Below are positions 23,188 through 32,064 of a stretch of 32,292 bases of DNA, one piece after another. Position 1 is the first letter of the stretch. Each line of letters opens with the position of its first letter. A program made the translations under genes and the position numbers. Source of the stretch: Candidatus Methylomirabilota bacterium (GTDB taxonomy: Bacteria; Methylomirabilota; Methylomirabilia; Rokubacteriales; DASRDR01); the NCBI GenBank assembly GCA_036005065.1, contig DASYQW010000026.1, positions 1-32,292 of the forward strand, read 5' to 3'. A model generated the notes under the pieces. The model saw only the letters and a program-made list of their open reading frames with translations, was not told the DNA's origin and searched no databases.

Positions 23188-24064
23188 AGGGGCCGGCCGC
23201 CTGAGGCGGGTCCGGCACTGGCTGGGGCCGCCCGTGCTCCAGCCTCCGCTCGCCTTCTACGCCCTCCTCTTCCTGGCCCCGCTCCTGATCTTCTCGGTCG
23301 TGAGCGTCTTCCAGACGTCGCAGACCGGCCTCTTCGATCCCGTCTTCACCCTGCAGCACTACGCCAAGGCGCTGGGCGACCGCTTCTACCTGCGAAGTCT
23401 CTGGAACACGTTCGAGATCAGCCTGGGCGTGACGCTCCTGTGTCTGGCCCTCGGCTACCCGGTCGCGTACCTGCTGGCCGATCTCCGCCCGCGGCCGCGC
23501 AAGCTCTTGATCATCCTCCTTCTCTTCCCGCTCCTCGTCAGCACCATCATCCGGGTCTATGGCTGGATGGTCATCCTGGGTGGCCGCGGCATCGTCAACA
23601 ACTTTCTCCTGCGCTGGCGGCTCGTGGACGATGCGCTGCCCCTCATGTTCAACACGGGGACCCTCTACCTGGGCCTGGTGACCATCCTGCTCCCGTACAT
23701 GGTCATCAATGTCACCAATGTGCTGGTCGCCATCGATCCGGCCCTGGGGGAGGCGGCCTCGATCCACGGAGCCGACCGGCGGCGCGTCTTCTGGCGCGTC
23801 ACGCTGCCTCTGAGTCTCCCCGGCGTTCTGTCGGGATGCCTCCTCGTCTTCACCATCTCCATGAGCGCCTACGTCATCCCGCTCCTCCTCGGCGGCCACC
23901 GGGTCAAGATGCTCGGCAACCTCGTCTTCGAGTCGATCTCGTCGTTCAACTGGCCCTTTGCGGCCGCGCTGTCGCTGGTCCTGCTGGGGGGGACCCTGCT
24001 GGCCTGCCTCGGGTTCCTCACGCTGCTCGGCACCGAGCGGCGACGCGCCCCGCGGAGGGCGTGA
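23165..24064 (+). CDS. ABC importer permease, PotB type
   Basis: A 299-residue permease with six apolar helices. The first is PLAFYALLFLAPLLIFSVVSVF; a periplasmic piece QHYAKALGDRFYLRSLWNTF precedes the core. The EAA loop that docks to the ATPase is LGEAASIHGADRRRVFWRV, then TLPLSLPGVLSGCLLVFTIS. The ATG lies 23 bp inside the end of the ATPase gene, indicating tight coupling, and the stop overlaps the next ATG by one base. It makes a heterodimeric pore with the PotC-type protein. Confidence 0.93.
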   Translation: MSSSSAAEGAGRLRRVRHWLGPPVLQPPLAFYALLFLAPLLIFSVVSVFQTSQTGLFDPVFTLQHYAKALGDRFYLRSLWNTFEISLGVTLLCLALGYPVAYLLADLRPRPRKLLIILLLFPLLVSTIIRVYGWMVILGGRGIVNNFLLRWRLVDDALPLMFNTGTLYLGLVTILLPYMVINVTNVLVAIDPALGEAASIHGADRRRVFWRVTLPLSLPGVLSGCLLVFTISMSAYVIPLLLGGHRVKMLGNLVFESISSFNWPFAAALSLVLLGGTLLACLGFLTLLGTERRRAPRRA

Positions 24065-24921
24065 TGGCGGTCCGGCCCGGGCTCGACGTCATGGCCCGCG
24101 ACGTGGCCGGCGCGGATTGGGAAGCGATTCGCCACCGCTGGTTCCGCCGGGGCCTCGGGCTCCTCACCGCCGTCGTCTACCTGGGGATCCTGGCTCCGAT
24201 CCTGGTCGTCGTCCTGGCCTCGGTGAGCCCAACCGAGGTGTTCACCTTCCCGCCGCCGGGGGTCACGCTGAAGTGGTACCAGGAATTCTTCCGCGACTCG
24301 AACATGCGCGACGGATTCTGGCTGAGCTTCGTGGTGGCCGCTGGGTCCGCCGTCATCTCCCTCGTCCTGGGGACCGCCGCCGCCCTCGGGCTCACCCGGG
24401 AGCGCTTCGCGCTCCGGCACCTGGTGAGCGCCTTCTTCCTCTCCCCCATCATCTTCCCGAGCCTCATCACGGGGGTCGCCCTCCTCCTCTTCTTCCGGGC
24501 CTTGGGCGTGCCGACCCTGCCCGGCCTCATCCTGGGACACGCCATCATCAGCGTGCCCTACGTCATCCGGACGGTGGCGGCGAGCCTGGCCGGATTCGAC
24601 GTCACCATCGAGGAGGCGGCCCGGATCCACGGGGCCAGCCCCCTGCGTGCCTTCGTGCGGGTCACCCTGCCCATCATCCAACCCGGTATCATGGCCGGTG
24701 CGGTGTTCGCCTTCATCGTGTCGTTCAGCGAGCTGAACGTCTCGCTCTTCCTGTCCGGTCCCGGCGCGGCCACGCTCCCGATCCACATCTTCAGCCAGAT
24801 CCAGTTCGGGGCCGGCCAGGTCGTCATCGCGGCCGCCTCCACGCTCCAGATCGTGCTCATCGTGGGGTTGATGGTCGTGGTCGAGAAGCTCTTCGGGATC
24901 TCGGTGGCCCCGCAGTCCTGA
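24064..24921 (+). CDS. ABC importer permease, PotC type
   Basis: A 285-residue permease. The first helix is LLTAVVYLGILAPILVVVLA; FTFPPPGVTLKWYQEFF precedes the core, as in PotC proteins. The EAA loop is FDVTIEEAARIHGASPLRAF, then VTLPIIQPGIMAGAVFAFIV. The protein ends with helices around VVIAAASTLQIVLIVGLMVV. The ATG at 24064 shares its A with the preceding TGA stop. A short hydrophilic N-terminal tail (MAVRPGLDVMARDVAGADW) is longer than usual; the ATG at 24091 is an alternative start. Confidence 0.92.
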   Translation: MAVRPGLDVMARDVAGADWEAIRHRWFRRGLGLLTAVVYLGILAPILVVVLASVSPTEVFTFPPPGVTLKWYQEFFRDSNMRDGFWLSFVVAAGSAVISLVLGTAAALGLTRERFALRHLVSAFFLSPIIFPSLITGVALLLFFRALGVPTLPGLILGHAIISVPYVIRTVAASLAGFDVTIEEAARIHGASPLRAFVRVTLPIIQPGIMAGAVFAFIVSFSELNVSLFLSGPGAATLPIHIFSQIQFGAGQVVIAAASTLQIVLIVGLMVVVEKLFGISVAPQS

Positions 24922-24941
24922 GGGGAGGCAACGGCGAGCCC

Positions 24942-25781
24942 ATGCCGACGATCGTCGAGCGCGACGTGAAGATCGAAACCGGAACCAGCCTGCACATCCG
25001 GGAAGCCGCGGGAGCACCCGGTCCCGACGGACGGCTGACCCCGCTCGTCTGCATCCACGGCTTCAGCCTGTCGGGGCTGATCTACGAGCGCCTGCTGGCC
25101 GGGCTCCCGGCCGGCTACCGGGCGATCGCCGTCGACCAGCGCGGCTTCGGGGACTCGGCCAGGCCGCCGGCCGGATACACGATCCCCGAGTTCGCCGCCG
25201 ACAACGCCGCCCTGCTGGATGCGCTGGGGATCGACCGGGCGGTCGTCATGGGGCATTCCTACGGCGGCATGGTGGCCCAGCAGTTCGCGGTGGCCTATCC
25301 GGAGCGCCTGCTGGCCCTGGTCCCGGTGGGGACCTGGGCGCACGTGCCGCCGGCCTTCGGTCTCGGGGAGGACGTCGGCAGCCGCCTCGAGCTCTGGCGG
25401 ACCCGGGGGAACGTCCCGGAGGCCTTCACGGGCCGGATCGAGCGGTACGTTCTGGCCCGCAACGTCACCGCCGAGGAGAAGGCCCGCTTCCTGGCGATCG
25501 CCATGGGTGCCGGGACCACCGCCCTCATCGAGACGCTGACCGACATCTACACCAGGCCGTGCCTGACGCTCGACCAGCTGGCGGCGATCCGGGCTCCGAC
25601 GCTGGTGATGGCCGGCGCCGAGGACACGATCATCACCGTTCCCGCCGCCCGCCGCCTGGCCGACGCGATCCCGGGCAGCGAGCTCGTCGTGATCTCCGAT
25701 TCCGGGCATACGCCGATGTGGGAGCAGCCGCGCGCCTTCGCCGGGGCGCTCTTCGGCTTCCTGGCCCGGCACGGTCTCTGA
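24942..25781 (+). CDS. Alpha/beta-fold hydrolase
   Basis: A 279-residue hydrolase. It has the oxyanion region LVCIHGFSLSGLIYERL, the nucleophile elbow GHSYGG with S106, a probable acid D228 in AGAEDT and the catalytic H256 in SGHTPMWEQP. RGFGDSARPPAGYTI is typical of the epoxide hydrolase / C-C hydrolase / esterase branch. It probably cleaves an ester, amide or C-C bond in the imported compound or its oxidation product in the cytoplasm; the substrate is not readable. ATG 24942 lies 20 bp after the permease stop, with GGGGAGG upstream. Its place between importer and oxidoreductases suggests a catabolic step. Confidence 0.9.
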   Translation: MPTIVERDVKIETGTSLHIREAAGAPGPDGRLTPLVCIHGFSLSGLIYERLLAGLPAGYRAIAVDQRGFGDSARPPAGYTIPEFAADNAALLDALGIDRAVVMGHSYGGMVAQQFAVAYPERLLALVPVGTWAHVPPAFGLGEDVGSRLELWRTRGNVPEAFTGRIERYVLARNVTAEEKARFLAIAMGAGTTALIETLTDIYTRPCLTLDQLAAIRAPTLVMAGAEDTIITVPAARRLADAIPGSELVVISDSGHTPMWEQPRAFAGALFGFLARHGL

Positions 25782-25804
25782 CGCCGGGGTCGGGGGGAGC
25801 CGCC

Positions 25805-26980
25805 ATGGAACGGGCAGACGCCGTCATCATCGGGGGGGGCGTCATGGGGACGAGCATCGGGCTCAACCTGATGCGGCGGCGCTTCGGGCGCGTCGTCCTC
25901 CTGGAAAAGAACACCATCTGCTCGGGGACGTCCGGCAAGTCGTCGGCCGTGGTACGGACCCACTACACGACGCGGCCCACGGCGATGATGGCCCTGCTGG
26001 CCCGGCGCATCTTCGAGAACTTCCGGGAGGCGATCGGCGGCGAGTCCGGCTTCGTGCGGACCGGGATGCTCGTCATCGGCACGCCGGAGAGCCGGGAGGC
26101 TGTCGAGGCCACGGTCCGGATGAATCAGGAGCTCGGGATCGAGACCGGCCTGGTCACGGCGGCGGAGGCCCGGGCGATCGATCCTCTGCTGACGCCGGCC
26201 GACGACGCTCCCATCGCCTACGAGCCGGCCTCGGGATACGCGAGCCCGCACGAGGTGGCGTCGAGCTACGCCCGGCGGTTCACCGACCTCGGCGGCGTGA
26301 TCCGCCAGGGCACGCTGGTGACGGGCATCGGGACCGGCGGGGGCCGGGTTCGGTCGGTCCAGACCGACCGGGGCGAGATCGCCACCGCGCACGCGGTCAT
26401 CGCTGCCGGGCCCTGGGCCGACCGGGTCGGCCGTCTGGCCGGGATCGAGCTCCCGGTCATGGCGAGCCGGCAGCCGATCGTCATCCTCCGGCCGAAATTC
26501 GAATACGGGAGCACCCACCCCGTGGTGATCGATCTCGCCGACGAGATCTACAGCCGCCCGGAGACGGGCAACCTCATCCTCCTCGGGAATACCCGCCACG
26601 GGGACGACCGGCCCGGCGATCCGGACGACTACGAGGACCGGCCGGACCTGGCGACGGCGACGGATCTGGTGGAGCGGTTCGCGCGCCTGATGCCAGGGGC
26701 GGCCGAAGCCGAGATCAGCGGAGGGTGGTCGGGCATGTACGAGATCAGCCCCGACTGGAACCCGATCATGGGGAGCGCCCCCGGCGTGGCCGGGCTGCAC
26801 TTCTGTGTCGGCTTCTCGGGTCACGGATTCAAGCTCAGTCCCGTGGCCGGGATCCTGATGGCCGAGCACATCGCCGACGGTCACAGCACCACCCTCGACA
26901 TCACCCCCTATCGGCTCGAGCGGTTCGCCGAGGGACAGGAGCTCCGGATCGCCTACCGGCGAGCCGGCGTCGTCGGATAG
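25805..26980 (+). CDS. FAD-dependent oxidoreductase, sarcosine oxidase beta / DAO family
   Basis: A 391-residue flavoenzyme. The Rossmann FAD motif is DAVIIGGGVMGTSIGLNLMR (residues 5-24), followed by VVLLEKNTICSGTSGKSS and AVVRTHYTT, a pattern shared with sarcosine and dimethylglycine oxidases. The C-terminal FAD block is GWSGMYEISPDWNPIMG with FCVGFSGHGFKLSP. Enzymes of this group oxidise secondary or N-methylated amines and amino acids. The start ATG at 25805 has GGGGGGAG upstream and follows the hydrolase stop by 23 bp. It is likely to act on the substrate brought in by the Pot-type importer. Confidence 0.9.
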   Translation: MERADAVIIGGGVMGTSIGLNLMRRRFGRVVLLEKNTICSGTSGKSSAVVRTHYTTRPTAMMALLARRIFENFREAIGGESGFVRTGMLVIGTPESREAVEATVRMNQELGIETGLVTAAEARAIDPLLTPADDAPIAYEPASGYASPHEVASSYARRFTDLGGVIRQGTLVTGIGTGGGRVRSVQTDRGEIATAHAVIAAGPWADRVGRLAGIELPVMASRQPIVILRPKFEYGSTHPVVIDLADEIYSRPETGNLILLGNTRHGDDRPGDPDDYEDRPDLATATDLVERFARLMPGAAEAEISGGWSGMYEISPDWNPIMGSAPGVAGLHFCVGFSGHGFKLSPVAGILMAEHIADGHSTTLDITPYRLERFAEGQELRIAYRRAGVVG

Positions 26981-27046
26981 GCCCGTGACACCGCCAGCTT
27001 CGCGCCGCCGCTCGCGCGCCGCGCGGTGAGGGAAAGCGAGGGGTCC

Positions 27047-28297
27047 ATGGCGAAGCCATCCGCTCTCGTCATCGGCGGCGGGGTCATCGGCGTCGCCGCC
27101 GCCTACTACCTGGCGCGCGGTGGATGGGCCGTGACCATCGTCGAGACGGGGGAGATCTGCGCGGGCAGCTCCTACGGGAACGGGGGCCTCGTCGTCCCGA
27201 GCCACAGCATCCCCCTGGCGGCGCCGGGCGTGTGGCTGAAGGGCCTGAAGTGGATGCTGAACCCGGAGAGCCCGTTCTACATCAAGCCCCGCCTGAGCCC
27301 CGAGCTCCTCTCCTGGCTCTGGCAGTTCCGCGCCGCCTGCACGCCGGCGCGGGCGGCCCGGGCCATGCCGGTGCTTCGGGATCTGAGCTTCGCCAGCCTG
27401 GCGCTCTTCCGCGAGCTGGCCGCGATTCCGGGCTTCGAGTTCGGCTTCCGCCAGGAGGGGGCGCTGGCGGTCTTTCGCACGGAGAAGGCCTACGAGGCGG
27501 CGCTGGCGGACGCGCGGTTCCTGGGCGAGGGCGGCATTCCGACCAAGGTGCTCGACGGCGTGGCCGCCCGCGCGCTGGAGCCCGCGCTCGCGCCCGGCGT
27601 GGTGGGCGCGATCTTCTTTCCCGACGACGCGCTGCTGATCCCCGACGTGTTCGTCCGGGGGCTGGCCGCCCTCGCCGAGCAGCTGGGCGTCCGTATCCGG
27701 ACCGGGACGGAGGTCCTCGGCTTCCTGACCCGAGGGGCCCGCATCACCACGGTCGAGACGACGCGGGGGAACCTCCCGGCCGGCGAGGCGGTCGTGCTGG
27801 CCGCCGGCTCGTGGTCCCCCCGGCTGGCCGCCGCCGCCGGGCTGCGCCTTCCGATCCAGCCCGCCAAGGGCTACAGCGTGACCTATCGCCGGCCGCCCGA
27901 CGGGCTGCGGATTCCGCTGCTGCTCGGCGAGGCGAAGGCGGGCGTGACGCCGATGGGGGACATGCTCCGGTATGCCGGGACCCTCGAGCTGGCCGGGCTC
28001 GACCTCTCCATCAACCGCCGCCGGGTGAACGCCATCATCCGGTCCGCCGCCCCCTACCTCCGTGGCGCGGAATCCCTCGAGCTGCTCGAGATCTGGCGGG
28101 GCCTGCGTCCGTGCACGCCGGACGGGCTGCCGGTCATCGGGCGCCCGAAGCGGATCGAGAACTTGATCCTCGCCACCGGGCACGCGATGATCGGCGTCTC
28201 GCTGGGCCCGATCACCGGGAAGCTCGTCGCCCAGCTCGCCTCGGGCGAGCCGACGGCGGTCGACGTGGGCGCGCTGACGCCGGAGCGGTTCGCGTAG
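27047..28297 (+). CDS. FAD-dependent D-amino-acid dehydrogenase-like oxidoreductase (DadA group)
   Basis: A 416-residue flavoenzyme, near the length of DadA (432). The dinucleotide motif ALVIGGGVIGVAAAYYLARG (5-24) is followed by EICAGSSYGNGGLVVPSHSI. The substrate domain has APGVWLKGLKWMLNPESPFY, as in DadA. The C-terminal block is WRGLRPCTPDGLPVIGRPK, then LILATGHAMIGVSLGPITGK. DadA-type enzymes oxidatively deaminate D-amino acids to keto acids and pass electrons to quinones. The related group also includes glycine- and proline-oxidising enzymes, so the substrate is open. The ATG at 27047 has GAGGGG close upstream; a GTG at 27026 is in frame. Last gene of the importer-catabolism set. Confidence 0.88.
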   Translation: MAKPSALVIGGGVIGVAAAYYLARGGWAVTIVETGEICAGSSYGNGGLVVPSHSIPLAAPGVWLKGLKWMLNPESPFYIKPRLSPELLSWLWQFRAACTPARAARAMPVLRDLSFASLALFRELAAIPGFEFGFRQEGALAVFRTEKAYEAALADARFLGEGGIPTKVLDGVAARALEPALAPGVVGAIFFPDDALLIPDVFVRGLAALAEQLGVRIRTGTEVLGFLTRGARITTVETTRGNLPAGEAVVLAAGSWSPRLAAAAGLRLPIQPAKGYSVTYRRPPDGLRIPLLLGEAKAGVTPMGDMLRYAGTLELAGLDLSINRRRVNAIIRSAAPYLRGAESLELLEIWRGLRPCTPDGLPVIGRPKRIENLILATGHAMIGVSLGPITGKLVAQLASGEPTAVDVGALTPERFA

Positions 28298-28309
28298 CGA
28301 CCGCCCGCC

Positions 28310-28395
28310 CGCGGCCGTCCAGCGCGGCGTAGGCGAGCATCTCGACCCGCATGCTCGCCACCGTGAGGCCGGCCACGATGACGGTGGCGCGGTTA
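28310..28395 (-). pseudogene. Possible RidA-family C-terminal remnant
   Basis: On the minus strand a short reading frame gives NRATVIVAGLTVASMRVEML followed by AYAAL. This resembles the end of RidA-family proteins, where an 'R.TV.V..L....VEI.A.A' strand closes the fold. No stop follows at the expected place and upstream similarity fades, so it would be a fragment. RidA enzymes hydrolyse imines made by amino-acid oxidases, which makes a location next to two such oxidases sensible. The match is short and could be chance. Confidence 0.3.
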
Positions 28396-28572
28396 GGTGC
28401 CGAGAACCAGCCCTGGGTAGTCGGAGGGAGGAAATCGGAAGGAACACCGAACGCAGGCCGTCTAAAGCACCTTTCGCTTCCTCCCGCTGGCACCCGGTGG
28501 CCCGTCCCCGAAGCCACGACGACGCCTGCCGCTCCGCTGGTGGCGGCGTGAGAGCCCAGGACCGAGCCGCCC

Positions 28573-28601
28573 TTGACAGCCCGCGGGCGGTGGGCTATGC
28601 A
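28573..28601 (+). promoter_or_regulatory. Promoter of the branched-chain-type importer operon
   Basis: TTGACA (28573-28578), 17 bp, TATGCA (28596-28601). The expected leader is about 90 nt and ends in GAGGAGGATGAC before the ATG at 28698. The rest of the 400-bp gap 28298-28697 shows only the possible RidA remnant. Confidence 0.65.
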
Positions 28602-28697
28602 TGGCTGGCGCATCGGGGGCGGCGCTCTCGGTGCTGAGCGGGATCGTACGCTCCGGTTCGCGCGAAAGAGGGGACGTGGTGTCCCGAGGAGGATGAC

Positions 28698-29858
28698 ATG
28701 AGACGCAGAGTGGCGGGGAACCTGTGGATCATCGGCGGACTGCTCCTGCTGGCCCTCGGGCTGGCGACGGGGGCGGTCGCTCAGCAACAGAAGGTGGTGA
28801 TCGCGGTGACGAGCCCCCAGTCGGGGCCGCAGGCCGCGTGGGGGTCGGAGCTCATCCGCGGCGCCGAGCTGGCGCTGGCGGAGTACGACCCCAAGAAGCT
28901 CAAGTTCAAGTACGAGATCCTGCCCTTGGACGATCAGGCCGATCCCAAGGTGGGCCTGACCGTCGCCAACAAGCTGAAGGTCGACAAGGACGTCATGGGC
29001 GTGATCGGCCCCTGGAACAGCGGGGTGGCCATCCCGGCCTCACCGGTCTACTCCGAGGCCAAGCTCCCCTTGTTCGCCATCGCCAGTGATCCCAAGCTCA
29101 CCCGGCAGGGCTTCACCAACATCTTCCGGACCGTGTCGACGAACGACTTCCAGGCCATCGGAGGCGAGGCCTACCTGGTCGGCGAGCTGAAGAAGAAGCG
29201 CGTCGCCATCATCCACGACAACACGATCCCGGGCGTGACCATCAGCGAGATCTTCCGGGACATGGCCAAGAAGGACAAGGCCGAGATCGTGATGTTCGAG
29301 GGCGTGAGCTGGGGCGAGCGGGACTGGAGCCCGGTCCTCACGAGCCTCAAGCAGAAGAACGCCGACGCGCTCTATCTGGTCACCGTGTTCGCCGACGTCG
29401 CCCTGGCCATGAAGCAGATGAAGGACCTCGGGATGAACCTGACGGTCCTCGGGCCCGACGGCATGTACTCGGACGAGCTGATCACGCTCGGCGGGCCGGC
29501 CGTCGAGGGCGCCTGCGCCACGGCCCTGGGAGCCGACGTCAACAAGCTGCCCAGCGCGTCGAAGTTCGTCAGCGCCTTCAAGGCCAAGTACAACGAGAGC
29601 CCCCAGCAGTACAGCGTCTTCGCCTACGAGGACATGCACATCCTGATCAAGGCCATCGAGAAGGCCGGCAAGAAGGACCGGGCCGCCATCCTGAAGGCGG
29701 TGCGCGAGGTGACGCCCTACGACGGGGCGCTCGGCCGGACCGCCTTCAACGGCCGGGGCGACACCGTGAACCAGGTGATCGGGATCTTCTGCGTGAAGGA
29801 CGGCAAGTGGGGGTATCTCAAGACCGCCGACATCCCGAAGGACCGGATGCCGAAGTAG
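28698..29858 (+). CDS. Branched-chain amino acid-type ABC binding protein (LivJ family)
   Basis: A 386-residue periplasmic binding protein. The signal peptide is WIIGGLLLLALGLATGAVAQ. The mature start KVVIAVTSPQSGPQAAWGSE is typical of type I periplasmic binding proteins of the Liv/amide group. Further marks are DDQADPKVGLTVANKL, GVIGPWNSGVAIPASPVYSE, NIFRTVSTNDFQAIGGEAYL, RVAIIHDNTIPGVT and DALYLVTVFADVALAMKQMK. The family binds Leu/Ile/Val, amides, urea or aromatic acids, and the ligand cannot be assigned. GGAGGATGAC right before the ATG gives a strong start, behind a good promoter. Permeases of the same system follow. Confidence 0.92.
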   Translation: MRRRVAGNLWIIGGLLLLALGLATGAVAQQQKVVIAVTSPQSGPQAAWGSELIRGAELALAEYDPKKLKFKYEILPLDDQADPKVGLTVANKLKVDKDVMGVIGPWNSGVAIPASPVYSEAKLPLFAIASDPKLTRQGFTNIFRTVSTNDFQAIGGEAYLVGELKKKRVAIIHDNTIPGVTISEIFRDMAKKDKAEIVMFEGVSWGERDWSPVLTSLKQKNADALYLVTVFADVALAMKQMKDLGMNLTVLGPDGMYSDELITLGGPAVEGACATALGADVNKLPSASKFVSAFKAKYNESPQQYSVFAYEDMHILIKAIEKAGKKDRAAILKAVREVTPYDGALGRTAFNGRGDTVNQVIGIFCVKDGKWGYLKTADIPKDRMPK

Positions 29859-29952
29859 AGGCACCGGCCCGAACGGCGGCGGACGTCCCAGCGGTGACGC
29901 GGTGAAGGGGCGCCGGGGCCGTCCCGGGTCGTGAGCCCGAAGGAAGGACGGC

Positions 29953-30879
29953 ATGGAAGGGTGGGGCGCCGTCTATCTCCAGCAGGTCGTCAACGGGCTC
30001 ACGATCGGGAGCGTGTACGCCCTGATCGCGCTGGGCTACACGATGGTCTACGGCGTCCTCGAGATGATCAACTTCGCCCACGGCGACGTGTTCATGGTGG
30101 GCAGCTTCGTCGGGCTCCTGGTCCTGGCACTCCTGGCGCCCTCCTCCTCTGCCGCCGCCGGAGGGGGGCTGCTCCTCGTGCTGGGGGCCGTCTTCCTCGG
30201 GGCGATGGCGAGCTGCGGCTCCCTCGGCGTCACCATCGAGCGCGTCGCCTACCGGCCCCTCCGGGCGAGCTCCCGGCTCGGCCCGCTCATCTCGGCCCTC
30301 GGCGTGTCCCTCTTCATCCAGAACGCCGTCATGTTGCTGGTGGGGGCGCGCCCGAAGGCCTTTCCCCAGCTCATTCCCAAGCAGCTCTACCACGTCGGCG
30401 GGGCGGTGTTCACCAACGTCCAGGTGATCATCCTCCTCGCCTCGCTCCTCCTCATGCTGGCGCTCGACCAGTTCGTGCGCCGGACCCGCTGGGGCCGGGC
30501 CATGCGGGCGGTGGCCCAGGACGCCGAGGCCGCCGGGTTCATGGGGGTCGAGGTCAACTCGGTCGTCACCCTCACGTTCCTGCTGGGGTCGATCCTGGCG
30601 GCGGGGGCCGGCATCATGGTGGGCCTCTACTACGGGATCGTCGATTTCTTCATGGGGTACGTGGCAGGCCTGAAGGCCTTCACGGCGGCCGTGCTGGGTG
30701 GCATCGGCAACCTGCGGGGGGCCATGCTCGGGGGCCTCCTGCTGGGGCTGGCGGAGAGCTTCGGCGCGGGCTTCGTCGGGGCGCACTGGAGAGACGTCAT
30801 CGCCTTCGGGGTGCTGATCACCGTCCTCGTCCTGCGCCCCGGCGGACTGCTCGGGGAGCACCTCCCCGAGAAAGTCTGA
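29953..30879 (+). CDS. Branched-chain amino acid-type ABC permease (LivH family)
   Basis: A 308-residue inner-membrane permease with about eight helices. It starts VYLQQVVNGLTIGSVYALIA, then LGYTMVYGVLEMINFAHGDV, the signature start of LivH proteins. The coupling region is VRRTRWGRAMRAVAQDAEAA with GFMGVEVNSVVTLTF, and the end has GLKAFTAAVLGGIGNLRGAM and LVLRPGGLLGE. It lies 94 bp after the binding-protein gene, with GGAAGGACGGC before the ATG. It pairs with the LivM-type protein encoded next. Confidence 0.93.
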   Translation: MEGWGAVYLQQVVNGLTIGSVYALIALGYTMVYGVLEMINFAHGDVFMVGSFVGLLVLALLAPSSSAAAGGGLLLVLGAVFLGAMASCGSLGVTIERVAYRPLRASSRLGPLISALGVSLFIQNAVMLLVGARPKAFPQLIPKQLYHVGGAVFTNVQVIILLASLLLMLALDQFVRRTRWGRAMRAVAQDAEAAGFMGVEVNSVVTLTFLLGSILAAGAGIMVGLYYGIVDFFMGYVAGLKAFTAAVLGGIGNLRGAMLGGLLLGLAESFGAGFVGAHWRDVIAFGVLITVLVLRPGGLLGEHLPEKV

Positions 30880-30944
30880 CAGGCCCTGAAGGCATTGATG
30901 CGGGACGTGGCCGGGCGGGGACGACGGGAGGCAGCGGGCGGCTG

Positions 30945-32015
30945 GTGGGAGGGTTTGGGAGGAGCGGCAGCCGGCGCTCCCGCCCCAAGCTGACTGAGCG
31001 CTTGCGGCGCGCGTCGCGCTTCATCGGGCGGAGCCGCCATCTCCAGCTCCTCGCGCTGCTCGCGGCCCTGGTCGTCTTCGGGCTCCAGGCCGACGAGTAC
31101 CTCCTCGACATCGGCGTCCTGGTCGGGATCTACTCGATCCTGGGTCTCGGGCTGAGCATCGTCATCGGTCAGGCTGGTCTCCTCGACCTCGGCTACATCG
31201 CCTTCTACGCGATCGGCGCCTACTGGACCGCGCTGCTCTCGACCCATTTCGGCGTGCCGTTCTGGCTCCTCCTGCCGAGCGCAGCCGCCCTGGCCGCGGT
31301 GTTCGGGGTCCTCCTGGGGTATCCGACCTTGCGCCTCCGGGGCGACTACCTGGCCATCGTGACGCTCGGCTTCGGGGAGATCATCCGGATCACGCTGAAC
31401 AACTGGCGCCAGCTGACCAACGGCCCCATGGGCATCATGGGCATCGGCCATCCCCGGTTGGCCCTCCCCGGGCTCGGCGCCTTCGACTTCGGGCTGAACG
31501 TCCAGGCCTATTACTTCCTGATCCTCGTGCTCGACGTCGTCGCGGTGTTCGTGGTGGCCCGCCTGGCCCGGTCGAGGGTCGGGCTCGCCTGGAAGGCCAT
31601 CCGCGAGGACGAGCTGGCGGCGGGGGCGATGGGCGTGAACGTCCGGCGGGCCAAGCTGCTGGCCTTCGCGCTGGGGGCCGCCTTCGCCGGGGCCGCCGGC
31701 AGCTTCTTCGCCGGCCGGGTGGGGTTCGTCTCGCCGGAGAGCTTCACGTTCGTCGAGTCCGTGCTCGTCGTCTGCATCGTCGTCATCGGCGGCTCGGCCA
31801 GCATCGCCGGGGTCATCCTGGGCGCCGTGATCTTCATCGGGCTCCCGGAGCTCTTGCGCGAGGTGGCCCGCTTCCGGATGCTGGCCTTCGGCCTCGGCAT
31901 GGTCGTCCTGATGCTCACGCGTCCCCAGGGGCTCCTCGGCCAGGAATGGATGGGCGAACCCGAGAAATCCCGGACCGAGCCGGAGCCCGAGCCGGCCCTG
32001 GTCCCCGACCTCTAG
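30945..32015 (+). CDS. Branched-chain amino acid-type ABC permease (LivM family)
   Basis: A 356-residue permease. The typical core begins LVGIYSILGLGLSIVIGQAG, then LLDLGYIAFYAIGAYWTALL. It continues YPTLRLRGDYLAIVTLGFGE, SRVGLAWKAIREDELAAGAM and GSASIAGVILGAVIFIGLPE, and ends MLTRPQGLLGQ with a charged tail. The start is uncertain: GTG 30945 is the first reasonable in-frame start after the LivH stop, with GGGAGG about 13 nt upstream; TTG 31002 is an alternative. No LivG or LivF ATPase gene follows. Instead there is a hairpin repeat and a transposase gene, so the ATPases are elsewhere or lost. Confidence 0.9.
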   Translation: MGGFGRSGSRRSRPKLTERLRRASRFIGRSRHLQLLALLAALVVFGLQADEYLLDIGVLVGIYSILGLGLSIVIGQAGLLDLGYIAFYAIGAYWTALLSTHFGVPFWLLLPSAAALAAVFGVLLGYPTLRLRGDYLAIVTLGFGEIIRITLNNWRQLTNGPMGIMGIGHPRLALPGLGAFDFGLNVQAYYFLILVLDVVAVFVVARLARSRVGLAWKAIREDELAAGAMGVNVRRAKLLAFALGAAFAGAAGSFFAGRVGFVSPESFTFVESVLVVCIVVIGGSASIAGVILGAVIFIGLPELLREVARFRMLAFGLGMVVLMLTRPQGLLGQEWMGEPEKSRTEPEPEPALVPDL

Positions 32016-32020
32016 ATCAT

Positions 32021-32047
32021 GGGAGGGGGCCTCGACGGCCCCCTCCC
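32021..32047 (+). terminator. Terminator-like hairpin after the LivM-type gene
   Basis: Perfect 11-bp stem GGGAGGGGGCC (32021-32031) / GGCCCCCTCCC (32037-32047) with a TCGAC loop, 5 bases after the stop. It has the same position and design as 12699-12724, and a second small palindrome (CCCTCCC / GGGAGGG, 32051-32066) follows. There is no T-run. Confidence 0.6.
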
Positions 32048-32064
32048 AGACCCTCCCCCGGGAG

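Noticed and set aside
25547-28447. Long minus-strand frame opposite the two FAD enzymes
   Set aside because: No domain is recognisable and it covers three well-defined plus-strand genes. Only the short 28310-28395 part was kept as a possible RidA remnant.
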